The translations under genes and the position numbers were made by a program. From Marinospirillum sp035271045 (GTDB lineage Bacteria > Pseudomonadota > Gammaproteobacteria > Pseudomonadales > Halomonadaceae), in NCBI RefSeq assembly GCF_035271045.1, contig NZ_DATESC010000015.1, positions 186,001 to 250,000 on the forward strand: a stretch of DNA of 64,000 nucleotides, given 5' to 3'. Below the pieces are notes generated by a model. It was given only the letters and a program-made list of their open reading frames with translations. It was not told where the DNA came from and made no database searches. Positions 9,829 to 19,431 of the stretch are shown piece by piece (position 1 is the stretch's first letter; every line of letters starts with the position of its first letter).

Positions 9829-11424
9829 TTAAGGCTTAGTCCCTAACAGTTTGCGTAACTCAGCATCCAGTTTAGGATCAAGAATAGGCAGCTGGGCTAA
9901 AGCGGCATCAAACACCACCCTATCAACCTCAGTACGTACGGCTTTCACTTCACCATCCAACACAAGGTCGACACCACTTGCGCCAACACTCAGTTGGTAA
10001 TCACCTCGGCCTAAAGAAATACGCGTTGTCACACACGCCCACTTCTGTTTTTTTGCTAAATAAACAGCAGCATCCTGTCGACTTTTTGACCAATTTTCTG
10101 TCGAGAAATACTCAGAGAGTAGAAAAGGCGCATCAATTTTAGGCAACACCATATCTGTACCTGCAAAACGATGTGCAAGCATTGCCATCAAGCTTGGCAC
10201 AAAAGTATTGCAACGTTGCTGTTGCTTAAAAAGACGATCTAAGTTCATCCACCCTTCACGCAAACCCGCTAACAAAGCAACATCAGCAACTCGTTCAGGC
10301 TGAATAGGGAGCGGGTACAACCATAAGTCCTCTAAACGCTCACGAAAGACAAAGCTTAAAAGTACTTGCTGCAAAGGTTTGTCATGCTCTTTGAGTAAGT
10401 TTTCTAAGGTATCTTGTGGTGTACGAGCATTTTCGCTGATAAGTTGCATTAATTCTTTAGCATTAGACAATGCACTTTGATGACCAGGAAAAACGATTTC
10501 ACTAATTTCAGTAAAGTGCGCCAAGATGATATCCAAGGCACTGCCATAATCAGATGACCCTATATTTTCGTATAAGCGTTGCACTAATAAGGCAAAAGTA
10601 TCTTTTGAAGTATTGTCTGTCTCAATACTATAAGCCCAATCAGTCATAATATTTAATAACTTAAACTGGCTCTCTTCAGCTTTTTGGGTATTGCTACGCC
10701 CTGAAATCGCTTGATACGCAACTTTAGCAAAACCATTGCTTTGACTGAAAATAGCCAAAGCAGCCACTGCGCCACCAATAGCATTCACGGCAGGTAAATC
10801 AATCTGCAACGGCTGCAGGCTTATTGTTTCAGGTATAGCCAATGGCCAAGGCAAGGTTTTCTTTTTATTAAATTCCGGCTTTTTTGTACTGGCTTTTAAC
10901 GGAGTTAACTCAGCATTACCATAATCATTAAATGAATGGGTAAATGCTTTTGCATGTTCAGCTTCAGCAAACACAATATTATGTTTAATCAAACTAATCG
11001 GCAAAGGCGCGGGTAAAAGCAACAGTTCCTCTGTACCATCCAACGCCTCTGGAAACTTAATCTGCTGCCACTGCTCGCTTGCATAGCGCCATGCGCTACA
11101 AGAAACACCGCTTAAATCAAGTTCAACATAGCAAGCATTCAACTGTTTGGGCTGTTCTGCAACAACGTATGCTAGCGCTTCAACTGACACAGCTTTAGGG
11201 AATAATGGAATCCAGTTAGGCATCAATTGCAAGGTATCTTGGTAGTATTTCTGCCCAAAACCGCTAGGTGGCATGATTAAACCGCTGCCAAGCATATATG
11301 CCATATTCATTTGGTTAGTAACAAAACGCCAGGTATGCTGGATCTTTTTCGCCCCAACACTCTGCTTCTTGTCTACTTCGACAACGGCAACAGCATTAGA
11401 AAACAACTCACTGGACTGACTCAT
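9829..11424 (-). CDS. Unrecognised 531-residue protein of the DISARM-like operon
   Basis: I do not recognise a named family. The N-terminal third contains a distinctive block (TWRFVTNQMNMAYMLGSGLI, then a MPPSGFGQKYYQDTL segment) that looks conserved rather than random. A low-complexity Lys/Pro linker sits near residues 175-190. The C-terminal two thirds is helical with several acidic/leucine stretches and ends in a small beta-rich segment (ITRISLGRGDYQLSVGASGV). No Walker motif, zinc cluster or signal peptide is visible. The start ATG overlaps the preceding stop (TAATG), and its stop abuts the next gene, so it is made in step with the two SF1 proteins around it. A specificity or sensor role is speculation. 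Confidence 0.8.
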   Translation of the reverse strand: MSQSSELFSNAVAVVEVDKKQSVGAKKIQHTWRFVTNQMNMAYMLGSGLIMPPSGFGQKYYQDTLQLMPNWIPLFPKAVSVEALAYVVAEQPKQLNACYVELDLSGVSCSAWRYASEQWQQIKFPEALDGTEELLLLPAPLPISLIKHNIVFAEAEHAKAFTHSFNDYGNAELTPLKASTKKPEFNKKKTLPWPLAIPETISLQPLQIDLPAVNAIGGAVAALAIFSQSNGFAKVAYQAISGRSNTQKAEESQFKLLNIMTDWAYSIETDNTSKDTFALLVQRLYENIGSSDYGSALDIILAHFTEISEIVFPGHQSALSNAKELMQLISENARTPQDTLENLLKEHDKPLQQVLLSFVFRERLEDLWLYPLPIQPERVADVALLAGLREGWMNLDRLFKQQQRCNTFVPSLMAMLAHRFAGTDMVLPKIDAPFLLSEYFSTENWSKSRQDAAVYLAKKQKWACVTTRISLGRGDYQLSVGASGVDLVLDGEVKAVRTEVDRVVFDAALAQLPILDPKLDAELRKLLGTKP

Positions 11425-12599
11425 TACTTAATCTCCAAAATATCGGCGTCTGTCGGAATAATCGGGTAGGCAGGGTAATCTTGACTGCTGGCACTCAGTA
11501 GTAATAAACGATCAATAGCTCTTGAACTCATGACATAAAACAACTTTTTTAACTGATCTAAGTCATTACTTGGTGCATGGTATTTATCAATATCAGCAAT
11601 AAACACCACATCAAACTCCAGCCCTTTACAGGCTTGTGCATTGATTACCATAACTCCACCGCGATTAAAGGGAATGTTTTCTGTAGCGCCATGTTGATAG
11701 GTAGAAATCAAGAGTGAAGTCTGTTCCAGCAATTGAGCTTGCTGCCTGAGCTGCTCAACAAATATTTCTCGTGACCTATTATTAGGTGTTAATACAGCCA
11801 CTAATTTAGTTGGATAAGCATTTGCCATTAAAACGATACGTTTACATATCGTTTTAAAATGCTGTTCTTGGTAATTAAACAAGAGTGGTTTTAACACATT
11901 ATGCTTGGGTGCTGGTGGCAATTCAGGGGGCGGACTGGCTGGGTCGCCCGTATAAAAAGCTCGTGCTAAACGCGCGGTTGCATAGTGGTTACGATGGTTA
12001 TTTTTTAGCTCGACCACCTCACCCACTTCAATACCTAACGCATTTTCTATGTCTTGACGCGAGCTGTTTTCGCCAGTAACAAGCTGCTGATTTTGATCCG
12101 CTACAACAAAGAAATTTTCGTAACCAAGCTCGGCTAACATTTGATAGAACTGTCTGGGCATATCCTGCCCTTCATCAACAACCAAATAAGGCAAGGCATC
12201 AGCATTTTCTAGCGGCCCATGTGCTTGAGCGTTTGACACAATCGTGTCCCAATCAAAATCAGCATATTTTTGCTGTTCTTTTTTAGGTAAACGCGGCACA
12301 TTTTTGACTTGTAACGCATTCTTATATAACTGAACAAACCAACCCTGCCATTGTTCAGCGACCAGCTTTTGCTCTGCCAGTAAAAAACATGAATGCTTTA
12401 ACAAGTGATTGAACACTAAAAAAACATACTCTTTTTTCTGATCGACAAGCTGCTTAACCCGCAATAAAGCAACCACTGATTTACCAGTGCCCGGCCCACC
12501 GATAATCAAATATTGACCATCTAAAGGTAAACTGCGAGCCATTTCTTGATCCTTGGTTAATTGATGCACACCGGGTAGTTTGATTACACGCTGCGTCAT
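11424..12599 (-). CDS. Small UvrD-like SF1 ATPase of the DISARM-like operon
   Basis: A 391-residue superfamily 1 P-loop protein. Walker A is GGPGTGKS at 34-41, the SF1 motif II reads VVDEGQDMP (DEGQD at 141-145), motif V-like NAQACKGLEFDVVFI is present, and the C-terminal motif is FYVMSSRAIDRLLLL. It is much shorter than UvrD/Rep and lacks their extra 1B/2B domains, so it may be a regulatory ATPase rather than a processive helicase. The start overlaps the DrmB-like stop by ATGA. It resembles the helicase part of the operon's last gene, suggesting paired motors. Confidence 0.85.
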   Translation of the reverse strand: MTQRVIKLPGVHQLTKDQEMARSLPLDGQYLIIGGPGTGKSVVALLRVKQLVDQKKEYVFLVFNHLLKHSCFLLAEQKLVAEQWQGWFVQLYKNALQVKNVPRLPKKEQQKYADFDWDTIVSNAQAHGPLENADALPYLVVDEGQDMPRQFYQMLAELGYENFFVVADQNQQLVTGENSSRQDIENALGIEVGEVVELKNNHRNHYATARLARAFYTGDPASPPPELPPAPKHNVLKPLLFNYQEQHFKTICKRIVLMANAYPTKLVAVLTPNNRSREIFVEQLRQQAQLLEQTSLLISTYQHGATENIPFNRGGVMVINAQACKGLEFDVVFIADIDKYHAPSNDLDQLKKLFYVMSSRAIDRLLLLSASSQDYPAYPIIPTDADILEIK

Positions 12600-14425
12600 G
12601 CTGAACTCCTAGTAAAACTAGTTATTGGGAAGATACCATCCTCCACACTTCCTTTAATGAACACTCGGTCTAGCAATAAATTACCAAAGCTGCAGCTGGT
12701 TTCTGGAATCAATAGGCAACCATGGCAAGCCGCTTTATTGAGCAAACCTGGGCCTTGACCGTCATGCTCAGAACATACAGGGTCTAACGAGCACCATTGT
12801 GCTTGCTCTAAAGCAGTTAACATAATGGGTAATAAGCGTTTTGGCTCAGCCAACTCAGCTAAACCACCTAATGACCCAACAACATCCGGCACGGCTACAT
12901 AAATCAAAATTCCGGCCATCGCGTCATAATGTGAACAGTAGATACGCTCTTTTAACGACGCTGCTGGATAACCTGCATAGCTTTCAAACTGTCGTATTAA
13001 GCCATGTGACAAGGCATGCAGCAGCATAAAGCGTGGACTAAGATTAACTTCAGCTTCAAAGTTAACGGGTGCCTTCGTTAAACGCCCTTCTAATTGCTGT
13101 ACACGGCGGATCAATTCAGGCTGTGCTTCCCATTGTGCCAAAATAGCTTGATCTAGTGTAATAAATATACCTTCTCCGTATAACTCCAAAGCAGGTAACC
13201 ATGACGACTCCCCCACTAAATCAGGCGGCAGAATTGTTTGCTTCTCAGCATCCATTTCTAATCGGCCAAACCCAGTCATCACCATAATTTCTTTAAGCCG
13301 CTCAACACCAATCACCGCATCAACTAAAGCGACCACTTGGCTAGTGAAACTGTTCGTTGCTAATTGCTGACTTAACGCTGTCCATGCCGAACCGTATTGG
13401 CGCGTCACAAAGTCTTCATCTTCAGATAAATCGGGGATCAGTTCCAGCAATGCTTGGTATTCACTTTTTAGTAAATGACCCTTACTAATATTCTGGCCGT
13501 ATAATGGATAGCCATTATTTATCGCTGCTAATGCCTCGACAACAGACTCAATACTACAACCCATATCTGCAGCGACCGTTTTAATAGCTGATTTTTGCGC
13601 TAGCAGTGATTTTGAACGTGTTAAAGCCGCTCTTTTATCAGCGCTTGAATACAATCGGTCAACAACTGAGCCGCGCTGAATACGTGACTCAGGTGGAATA
13701 ACTAAAGCATTTTTGCGCTCAGTAAAATGCACGCGTGGATCACTTACAGCTAAGATAGTCCACATAGGTGATTCATTTAATACTTCAGCGCAAGGTTGCT
13801 CTTGACGCCAAGGCTGTTGTCTTCCTTTCCAAAAAACCTCATGACCATTTAGAGAAAGCTTATTGGTTGCACCGCAATGTTCACAGTACAACTGATATTT
13901 TTTGCCATCAGGCTTAGCTTGTAAGTAAACATTAGTCCAATCAGGTTTGCAGTTAATACTGGAATCTTTATGTGTCAAGCTATGATATGGCACATCACTT
14001 AAAAAGCCTTTGGCGTGTACTAATACCCAAGGCATCTGCTCAAGTTTACCGTGACACCCTGCACGAGCGCATTTAAATGGAAAACGCTCGCCAGTTGAAC
14101 GCCAAGGTTTACAAGAGATGAAATGACAGCGCGTACACTTCATCCAAGAAGGAAAAATCTGTGCTGGAATATAAACCCCATCAACCCAGCCGTCTTGCTC
14201 TTTGGCAATAGGCGGTGAACGTAACGCTTTATCAATGCCTAACGCCGACTTCACCTGCTCGACATAATAAATAAGCTGACCACCGGGCGTACCATCTTTG
14301 CTAATCCAGTACGAGGTATCTTTCACTGCCATCAAGTAATGCGGCCCACGCACCACCGCACCAACACTGGAGAACCCTAATAAATGTGATAAACGTACAG
14401 GGGTGAAATCTTGATTTTTTTTCAT
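12596..14425 (-). CDS. DrmB-like DUF1998 zinc protein
   Basis: A 609-residue protein of the DUF1998/DrmB type, the partner of DrmA in DISARM anti-phage systems. The N-terminal half holds two cysteine clusters: CTRC at 97-100 with C105, C119 and C124, and CEHC at 181-184. The C-terminus has the DUF1998 hallmark, a Cys/His-rich block (VCSEHDGQGPG, CHGCLLIPETSC, then NLLLDR). The ATG overlaps the DrmA-like stop by ATGA, the same gene order as in DISARM. In DISARM, DrmB associates with DrmA and they act on DNA together; that is family knowledge, not visible here. Confidence 0.85.
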   Translation of the reverse strand: MKKNQDFTPVRLSHLLGFSSVGAVVRGPHYLMAVKDTSYWISKDGTPGGQLIYYVEQVKSALGIDKALRSPPIAKEQDGWVDGVYIPAQIFPSWMKCTRCHFISCKPWRSTGERFPFKCARAGCHGKLEQMPWVLVHAKGFLSDVPYHSLTHKDSSINCKPDWTNVYLQAKPDGKKYQLYCEHCGATNKLSLNGHEVFWKGRQQPWRQEQPCAEVLNESPMWTILAVSDPRVHFTERKNALVIPPESRIQRGSVVDRLYSSADKRAALTRSKSLLAQKSAIKTVAADMGCSIESVVEALAAINNGYPLYGQNISKGHLLKSEYQALLELIPDLSEDEDFVTRQYGSAWTALSQQLATNSFTSQVVALVDAVIGVERLKEIMVMTGFGRLEMDAEKQTILPPDLVGESSWLPALELYGEGIFITLDQAILAQWEAQPELIRRVQQLEGRLTKAPVNFEAEVNLSPRFMLLHALSHGLIRQFESYAGYPAASLKERIYCSHYDAMAGILIYVAVPDVVGSLGGLAELAEPKRLLPIMLTALEQAQWCSLDPVCSEHDGQGPGLLNKAACHGCLLIPETSCSFGNLLLDRVFIKGSVEDGIFPITSFTRSSA

Positions 14426-17400
14426 AAGCCTTTTAATAATCCTGTACTTTCAACATTACGCATCGACTGTAATGTTGGCCATAATCCAATCACATTATCA
14501 CCATGAACATACAACAAACGGTCTGCACCTTGCTCCTTGCTACGCACTTGATAGTGCAAGGCACGTTTACGGTCCCTACAACGCTCTGCCTTTTCCTGCC
14601 ATTGCGCTAACAAATCATTGATATGCTGTCGAATTGCATCTTTACGGCTGGGATCAGCGGCGGCACAACGTTGGATAAAAAGATTAACCACTCGTTGTGT
14701 TGAGGGGTCATCTGTATTCAAGCGGCCAGCGGCATCGTTGGCTAGTAACGCTGGCACGGCGTAACGTAACGCCAAGACTAAAGCTGCATGCAAGGCTCTA
14801 CGCCGAGCCTGATAGGTATAAGGCGTTACACTGGAGGGTTCCACATAACGGTAAAAAGACTCGTGATACGGGCGAAAGTTTTCATAGTGCGACAAGCTGC
14901 GGGTTTGGTCGCGGTAATAATTAACACAGACCACACCCGGCACATCGCTACGACCAACACGGCTGCTGGCTTGAATATATTCTGCTGTGGTTAACGGTTG
15001 ACCATTAATAATCATCACTGCTAAACGCGAGGTATCCAGTCCAACAGAAACCATATTGGTAGCCAACGCGGTATCAATACAGCCTATTTCACCACGGTGC
15101 TTTTCTAATGCAGAAAACGTTTGCGCATTTTCTTCTGGGCTGGACTGACTGGTGAGCAAGGCAGGCGACTGTGCAAATCGCTCTGAAATACGTTGTTCAT
15201 GCAACCATGCCTGTTTACGGTTTTGTAGCACGGCACCTTGTGTGCCTTTACCCAGATCAGGATTTACAAAATCCTCAGATATTGCAAGCTGAAACGCTTC
15301 TTCAAGCAACCGTTCATAATAGTTACGTACATCCAAACTTAGCGCATTTTGTGTATTACCCACACCACGCAAACTGCCGTGATAAATCAGTTGTGTCCAC
15401 CACGCTTCACGCAAAGCTTCGCTGTTATTACGCGCCGTATCAAAAACCAATTCAGGTGCAGCCAATACACTCGCCACTAAGGGCCCCAAACTACGCTGAC
15501 GGTTAAGGCGAGCAGCAAAATAACCAACATACAGTCGCCCTGGGCGCTCAGTGATTGGTACTGTTTTGGCAAAAAAAGAATCGTCCGCACTTAAACCTGG
15601 GGGTGGAAAAACAGCAACGTCTTTTGCATACAGTGCTTGCACCTGCTCTTTAGCCATACGAATAGTGGCTGTTGAAGCGATATATTTTGGGTAAATGCCT
15701 TGTGCCTGTAATACCGTTTCAATACCAGCTTCATACACGCCTGAGACCGAACCTAAAGCACTAGCAATCAGATGCAACTCATCTTGAATAATCAATTCTG
15801 GTGGCCGTTGACCATTCACACCAAAGAAACGCCGAGCGCGTTCTTCCCATAATAACTGTGCAAATTTATCCACTGTTGCTAACAGCAGAGTCGGCGGTGC
15901 AGCGTATAACGCATCATCCACAACATTGCAGGGCAAAATCTGCTGACCATCAGCAAATTCACAGTTCTTGCCTGTACATATAAACTCAAAGCTATGGTGT
16001 GTTGCACGGTAATTATGAGCGGCTGCAAACGGCGTGTTACACCAGGGGCAACACTGTAAAACAAAAGCAGGTAACGATGCTTTGTTATTACCTGTATGTT
16101 TCTCTAAAATTTTACAGGCAGCGTTGTAGTTATTTGGACTGGTGGCCGAGCCAACCCATAGACCGATAGTAATTGACTCATTTCCTAATGCATCAACTTG
16201 CTGCTGACGCAATAACTCAAGCGCACAAATCATGCGGCAGGCACGTAGATATTGCTGGGTGGTTAATAATCGCAAGGTGTAACGCATAAAAGCGGTAGTG
16301 CCACCACCCGACTGCGGAAAACGCATACGCCGCCAAATAATCACGAAAGCAATTAACCCTAAATAAGCTTCCGTTTTACCACCGCCTGTTGGGAACCAAA
16401 TTAAATCAACGGTATCACGCTCATGATCGTTTTCATCAATAGATGATTTTAACACTGTTAAAAAGAAGGCTAATTGAAATGGTCGCCAACAATACTCATC
16501 TAACAGCCGTAACTTACCACTGCACTGCACTGCTTGCTGCATTTGCTCCAACATAACTTGGTTAGCATAAGCAAAGGCTTGACGTGCAAGAGGATCATGA
16601 CGCAATAACTCAATACCTTCTAACATCCGTTGTTTGGCTTTACGCATACGTTCTAAGATGCGGTCAGCAGCAGGCTGTTGTTCAGTGGTTAATTGTATCA
16701 ATGCCTGCTTACCCATCCAGTTGCCGTAGCCATCGACAAAATACTCTAACGCTTTTAGTACCATTTCCGGCTGTAGCTCACTCTGCTTTAGAAACGCCAT
16801 ACTCAAAACTGGACTAGCAGTATTAAGCACATCTGCTGTCATTTGTGGCACTTCTACTTGCGGCAGAAAATCAGTCAATATTTTTTGTACATTGCCTTGT
16901 GCATTTAGCTGCCAATCAACTGCAGCACCATGTCCTACAGCATAAATTTTTTTGTGCTGGTACTGCAGCTCTAACTCTTGCATCTCATCATCAAGTAAGC
17001 TGTATTCAACATTGGGGTAATTACCCACCTCCCCACTTTCTATTAAACAATACAATTCAGTTTCAAACAGTGTGCGTTCTATTTCTTGCTGACGAAATTC
17101 TTTAGCTTCAATCTGCGAATCAACATGTTGAGTATTAAGTAAAGAAACAGTGATTAAACTACCATTTTTGTGTGAACGACTACGCACATCAATTGCTGCG
17201 CGGTAGTTATCGCCACCCGCTGTTTCAGGCATCACATCAAAGCGCCCAGGCTGTGTAATGGTCACGGCTTCTTCGTCACGACCTAACGCTATGCGTTGAT
17301 AGGATAAGTTTTTAAAGTGCCCACTAGGCTCATCCCGATTATTTGTTTTTTTATAGCTTGCTGCAGAAAACCCTATCGCTAAGCACCAGTTAGCAGTTGG

Positions 17401-17727
17401 TATAAAAAAAGAAAAGCCAACCGATGAAGGCGGAACATAACGACTAAGCTGTGCTGATTGAGCGGTCTTATTATCAGCGTCATCCACACCACTATTTGCA
17501 ACAGATTCAACACCAGATTCGTCATCAGAGAACTCAGTCTCAGCAGCATCCAAGCCTTCACCGGCAATCACCGGATAAAGTACCGCAACGGGATAACGCT
17601 CTAGTGGTGATATGCCTTCTAACGTAAGGCATTCTTCTTGGAGTGCTTGCCGCTCAGGTGGGCCTTGTAGCTGCTTTTTTATCCAGTTAAGCCATTCCTT
17701 TCGATAAGCAGAAAAATCCAGTTCCAT
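14422..17727 (-). CDS. DrmA-like DISARM helicase
   Basis: An 1101-residue SF2 helicase. The N-terminal 400 residues are non-helicase. Walker A reads WFPTGGGKTEAYL (446-456), motif II is DELH at 649-652 (IIQDELHLI), motif III is STAT near 685, and motif VI is QASSRVGRSDVPG at 919-931. A cysteine cluster between motifs I and II (CCPWC at 559-563, C584, C589) looks like an inserted zinc finger. This layout matches DrmA. It is the first gene of the operon, with AAGG 9 bases before its ATG, and is followed by the DrmB-like gene through an ATGA overlap. The 200 bases upstream, shared with divergent rlmD, must hold the operon promoter, though I see no clear one. Confidence 0.87.
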   Translation of the reverse strand: MELDFSAYRKEWLNWIKKQLQGPPERQALQEECLTLEGISPLERYPVAVLYPVIAGEGLDAAETEFSDDESGVESVANSGVDDADNKTAQSAQLSRYVPPSSVGFSFFIPTANWCLAIGFSAASYKKTNNRDEPSGHFKNLSYQRIALGRDEEAVTITQPGRFDVMPETAGGDNYRAAIDVRSRSHKNGSLITVSLLNTQHVDSQIEAKEFRQQEIERTLFETELYCLIESGEVGNYPNVEYSLLDDEMQELELQYQHKKIYAVGHGAAVDWQLNAQGNVQKILTDFLPQVEVPQMTADVLNTASPVLSMAFLKQSELQPEMVLKALEYFVDGYGNWMGKQALIQLTTEQQPAADRILERMRKAKQRMLEGIELLRHDPLARQAFAYANQVMLEQMQQAVQCSGKLRLLDEYCWRPFQLAFFLTVLKSSIDENDHERDTVDLIWFPTGGGKTEAYLGLIAFVIIWRRMRFPQSGGGTTAFMRYTLRLLTTQQYLRACRMICALELLRQQQVDALGNESITIGLWVGSATSPNNYNAACKILEKHTGNNKASLPAFVLQCCPWCNTPFAAAHNYRATHHSFEFICTGKNCEFADGQQILPCNVVDDALYAAPPTLLLATVDKFAQLLWEERARRFFGVNGQRPPELIIQDELHLIASALGSVSGVYEAGIETVLQAQGIYPKYIASTATIRMAKEQVQALYAKDVAVFPPPGLSADDSFFAKTVPITERPGRLYVGYFAARLNRQRSLGPLVASVLAAPELVFDTARNNSEALREAWWTQLIYHGSLRGVGNTQNALSLDVRNYYERLLEEAFQLAISEDFVNPDLGKGTQGAVLQNRKQAWLHEQRISERFAQSPALLTSQSSPEENAQTFSALEKHRGEIGCIDTALATNMVSVGLDTSRLAVMIINGQPLTTAEYIQASSRVGRSDVPGVVCVNYYRDQTRSLSHYENFRPYHESFYRYVEPSSVTPYTYQARRRALHAALVLALRYAVPALLANDAAGRLNTDDPSTQRVVNLFIQRCAAADPSRKDAIRQHINDLLAQWQEKAERCRDRKRALHYQVRSKEQGADRLLYVHGDNVIGLWPTLQSMRNVESTGLLKGL

Positions 17728-17929
17728 ATAACAAGCCTTAGATTAGGTGATTAAAAATAGTGCTTTAAACGGATGCTTTTAAACAGCAATATTGACAGCT
17801 ACCAATTATTGCTATTGTAGCCTGCTATATTCCATAAGAATTTTTACAAGCTGGAATAGCTGTTTTTTTTAGCTGAATAGTTTTTGCTGGGTAGCGTAGA
17901 ATAGGCTTCTTTTTATTATCGGAACACCT

Positions 17930-19366
17930 ATGAGCCTCTTTGCTAAACCCCGTAAAAAACCTGCTGTTGCGCCCATCACCCCCATTTTAAGCGCTAGACC
18001 TTCACTTCTTCAAACAACCAAAATACAAAATTTAGAAGACAAAAACTTAGAAGGCATGGTAATTCTGCGCCTTAGCCCTGAAGGTCGTGGTGTGGGTCGT
18101 ACTGCAGAAGGTAAAACGGTATTTGTTGAAGGCGCTTTGCCGGGTGAACGTGTTACTTACAAGGTGCGTTTTACACGCAGCCGTTATGATGAAGCCGTCT
18201 TAGATAAAGTACTGCAACCCTCACCACAACGCCAAGAACCTAAATGCGAACACTATGCGGTCTGCGGTGGTTGTAACTTGCAGCACTTAGAAGCTCAAGC
18301 GCAGGTGACTTTTAAGCAAGCATTAGTGGCTGAGGTAATGCAGCAGCCAGAAAATACTTTACAGGCCGTCATTCAATCACAGCCGTTTGCTTATCGCCGT
18401 AAAGCGCGTTTAGGGGTTAAGTGGCGTAAAGATGGCCGTTTATTATTAGGCTTTCGTGAAAAATCGTCTTCTTTTATTACCAACATTATTAACTGCCCTA
18501 TTCTTACCGTTAAATTACAACCTTTATTACCCGCTTTACATGAGTTTTTGCCCCGCTTAGAAGGTAAAAAACATTTAGGTCATATCGAACTCATCGAAGG
18601 CGAAAGTCAAATAGGTGTATTAGTACGTTTGTTGCGACCTTTAGCGCGTTTAACCAATAACGACCAACGCTTTTGGAAAACTTGGGCTAAAGAGCAAGCA
18701 GTGGTATTGCTGCTGCAAGATGAGCACGGTTTTCACTCTTTAGACACGGAAACTGAAGCTGATCTTGATAACCAGAATACGCCAAGTTTATTTAGCTACA
18801 CACTTAAAGACCAAACCTTGTTTTTTGCCGGCAATGATTTTGTGCAGATCAATGCTTTGGTTAATCAGCAAATGGTGCAGCAGGCGTTAAATTGGTTAGA
18901 TTTAAAAGGCAATGAAAAAGTCTTAGATCTTTTTTGTGGTTTTGGTAATTTTACTTTACCGCTGGCTAAGCAAGCAGGCGAAGTTTTAGGCGTTGAAGGT
19001 TCGGCTTATCAAGTTGAACGTGCTGCTGCTAATGCCCTACACAACAATATAAATAACGCCCACTTTGTTACCGCTGATCTTAACTTACCGTTAAAGCAAC
19101 AGGCTTGGTTAACCAAAGAAAATACCGCTTGGGATGTGGTTTTATTAGATCCACCCAGAGCCGGTGCTGAAGCTATTTGTCAGCAGCTAGCCAGTTTAGG
19201 AGCACATAAAGTGCTGTACGTTTCTTGTAATCCAGCAACCTTAGCGCGTGATACTGCCATTTTATTGCAGCAGGGTTTTAAGCTACAGCAACTAGGTGTT
19301 ATGGATATGTTTCCACAAACAGCCCATGTAGAAAGCATGGCTTTGTTTATCAGACCTTCATGTTAA
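17930..19366 (+). CDS. rlmD: 23S rRNA (uracil-1939-C5)-methyltransferase RlmD
   Basis: An RNA m5U methyltransferase of the RumA type. Residues about 40-100 form a TRAM domain (GRGVGRTAEGKTVFVEGALP). The iron-sulfur cysteines appear as CEHYAVCGGCNLQ plus the cysteine in NIINCPILT. The SAM domain includes VLDLFCGFGNFTLPL, and DPPRAG and SCNPATLARD carry the catalytic cysteine. At 478 residues it is a little longer than E. coli RlmD because of a basic N-terminal extension and an internal acidic insert near residue 275. A GGAA sits upstream of the ATG. It is divergent from the defence operon. Confidence 0.94.
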   Translation: MSLFAKPRKKPAVAPITPILSARPSLLQTTKIQNLEDKNLEGMVILRLSPEGRGVGRTAEGKTVFVEGALPGERVTYKVRFTRSRYDEAVLDKVLQPSPQRQEPKCEHYAVCGGCNLQHLEAQAQVTFKQALVAEVMQQPENTLQAVIQSQPFAYRRKARLGVKWRKDGRLLLGFREKSSSFITNIINCPILTVKLQPLLPALHEFLPRLEGKKHLGHIELIEGESQIGVLVRLLRPLARLTNNDQRFWKTWAKEQAVVLLLQDEHGFHSLDTETEADLDNQNTPSLFSYTLKDQTLFFAGNDFVQINALVNQQMVQQALNWLDLKGNEKVLDLFCGFGNFTLPLAKQAGEVLGVEGSAYQVERAAANALHNNINNAHFVTADLNLPLKQQAWLTKENTAWDVVLLDPPRAGAEAICQQLASLGAHKVLYVSCNPATLARDTAILLQQGFKLQQLGVMDMFPQTAHVESMALFIRPSC

Positions 19367-19431
19367 AAACTATCGGCTTAGTGTTAGAATGCTGGGTTTA
19401 AATGGCACGTATTTTATAGGATAAACTCACC

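Larger units (their letters stand above)
8248..17727 (-). other. DISARM-related predicted defence operon (five genes)
   Basis: The five minus-strand genes are joined by ATGA, ATGA, TAATG and zero-base junctions, so they form one translationally coupled unit. The order of transcription is DrmA-like, DrmB-like, SF1 ATPase, unknown protein, NERD-SF1. Neither a DNA methyltransferase (drmMI/drmMII) nor a phospholipase-D gene (drmC) is present, and drmD/drmE are not recognised. It sits between the core genes gloA and rlmD with no integrase, tRNA or insertion sequence at either edge. The defence role is inferred from the DrmAB pair. Confidence 0.75.

Noticed and set aside
15171..15506. Plus-strand frame of 111 codons inside the DrmA-like gene
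   Set aside because: It lies antisense within a well-supported helicase frame, has no ribosome site and its composition is that of a shadow frame.
17792..17820. TTGACA with 17-base spacing upstream of rlmD as a promoter
   Set aside because: The -10 position reads TTGTAG, with only two matches to TATAAT, so it is not convincing.
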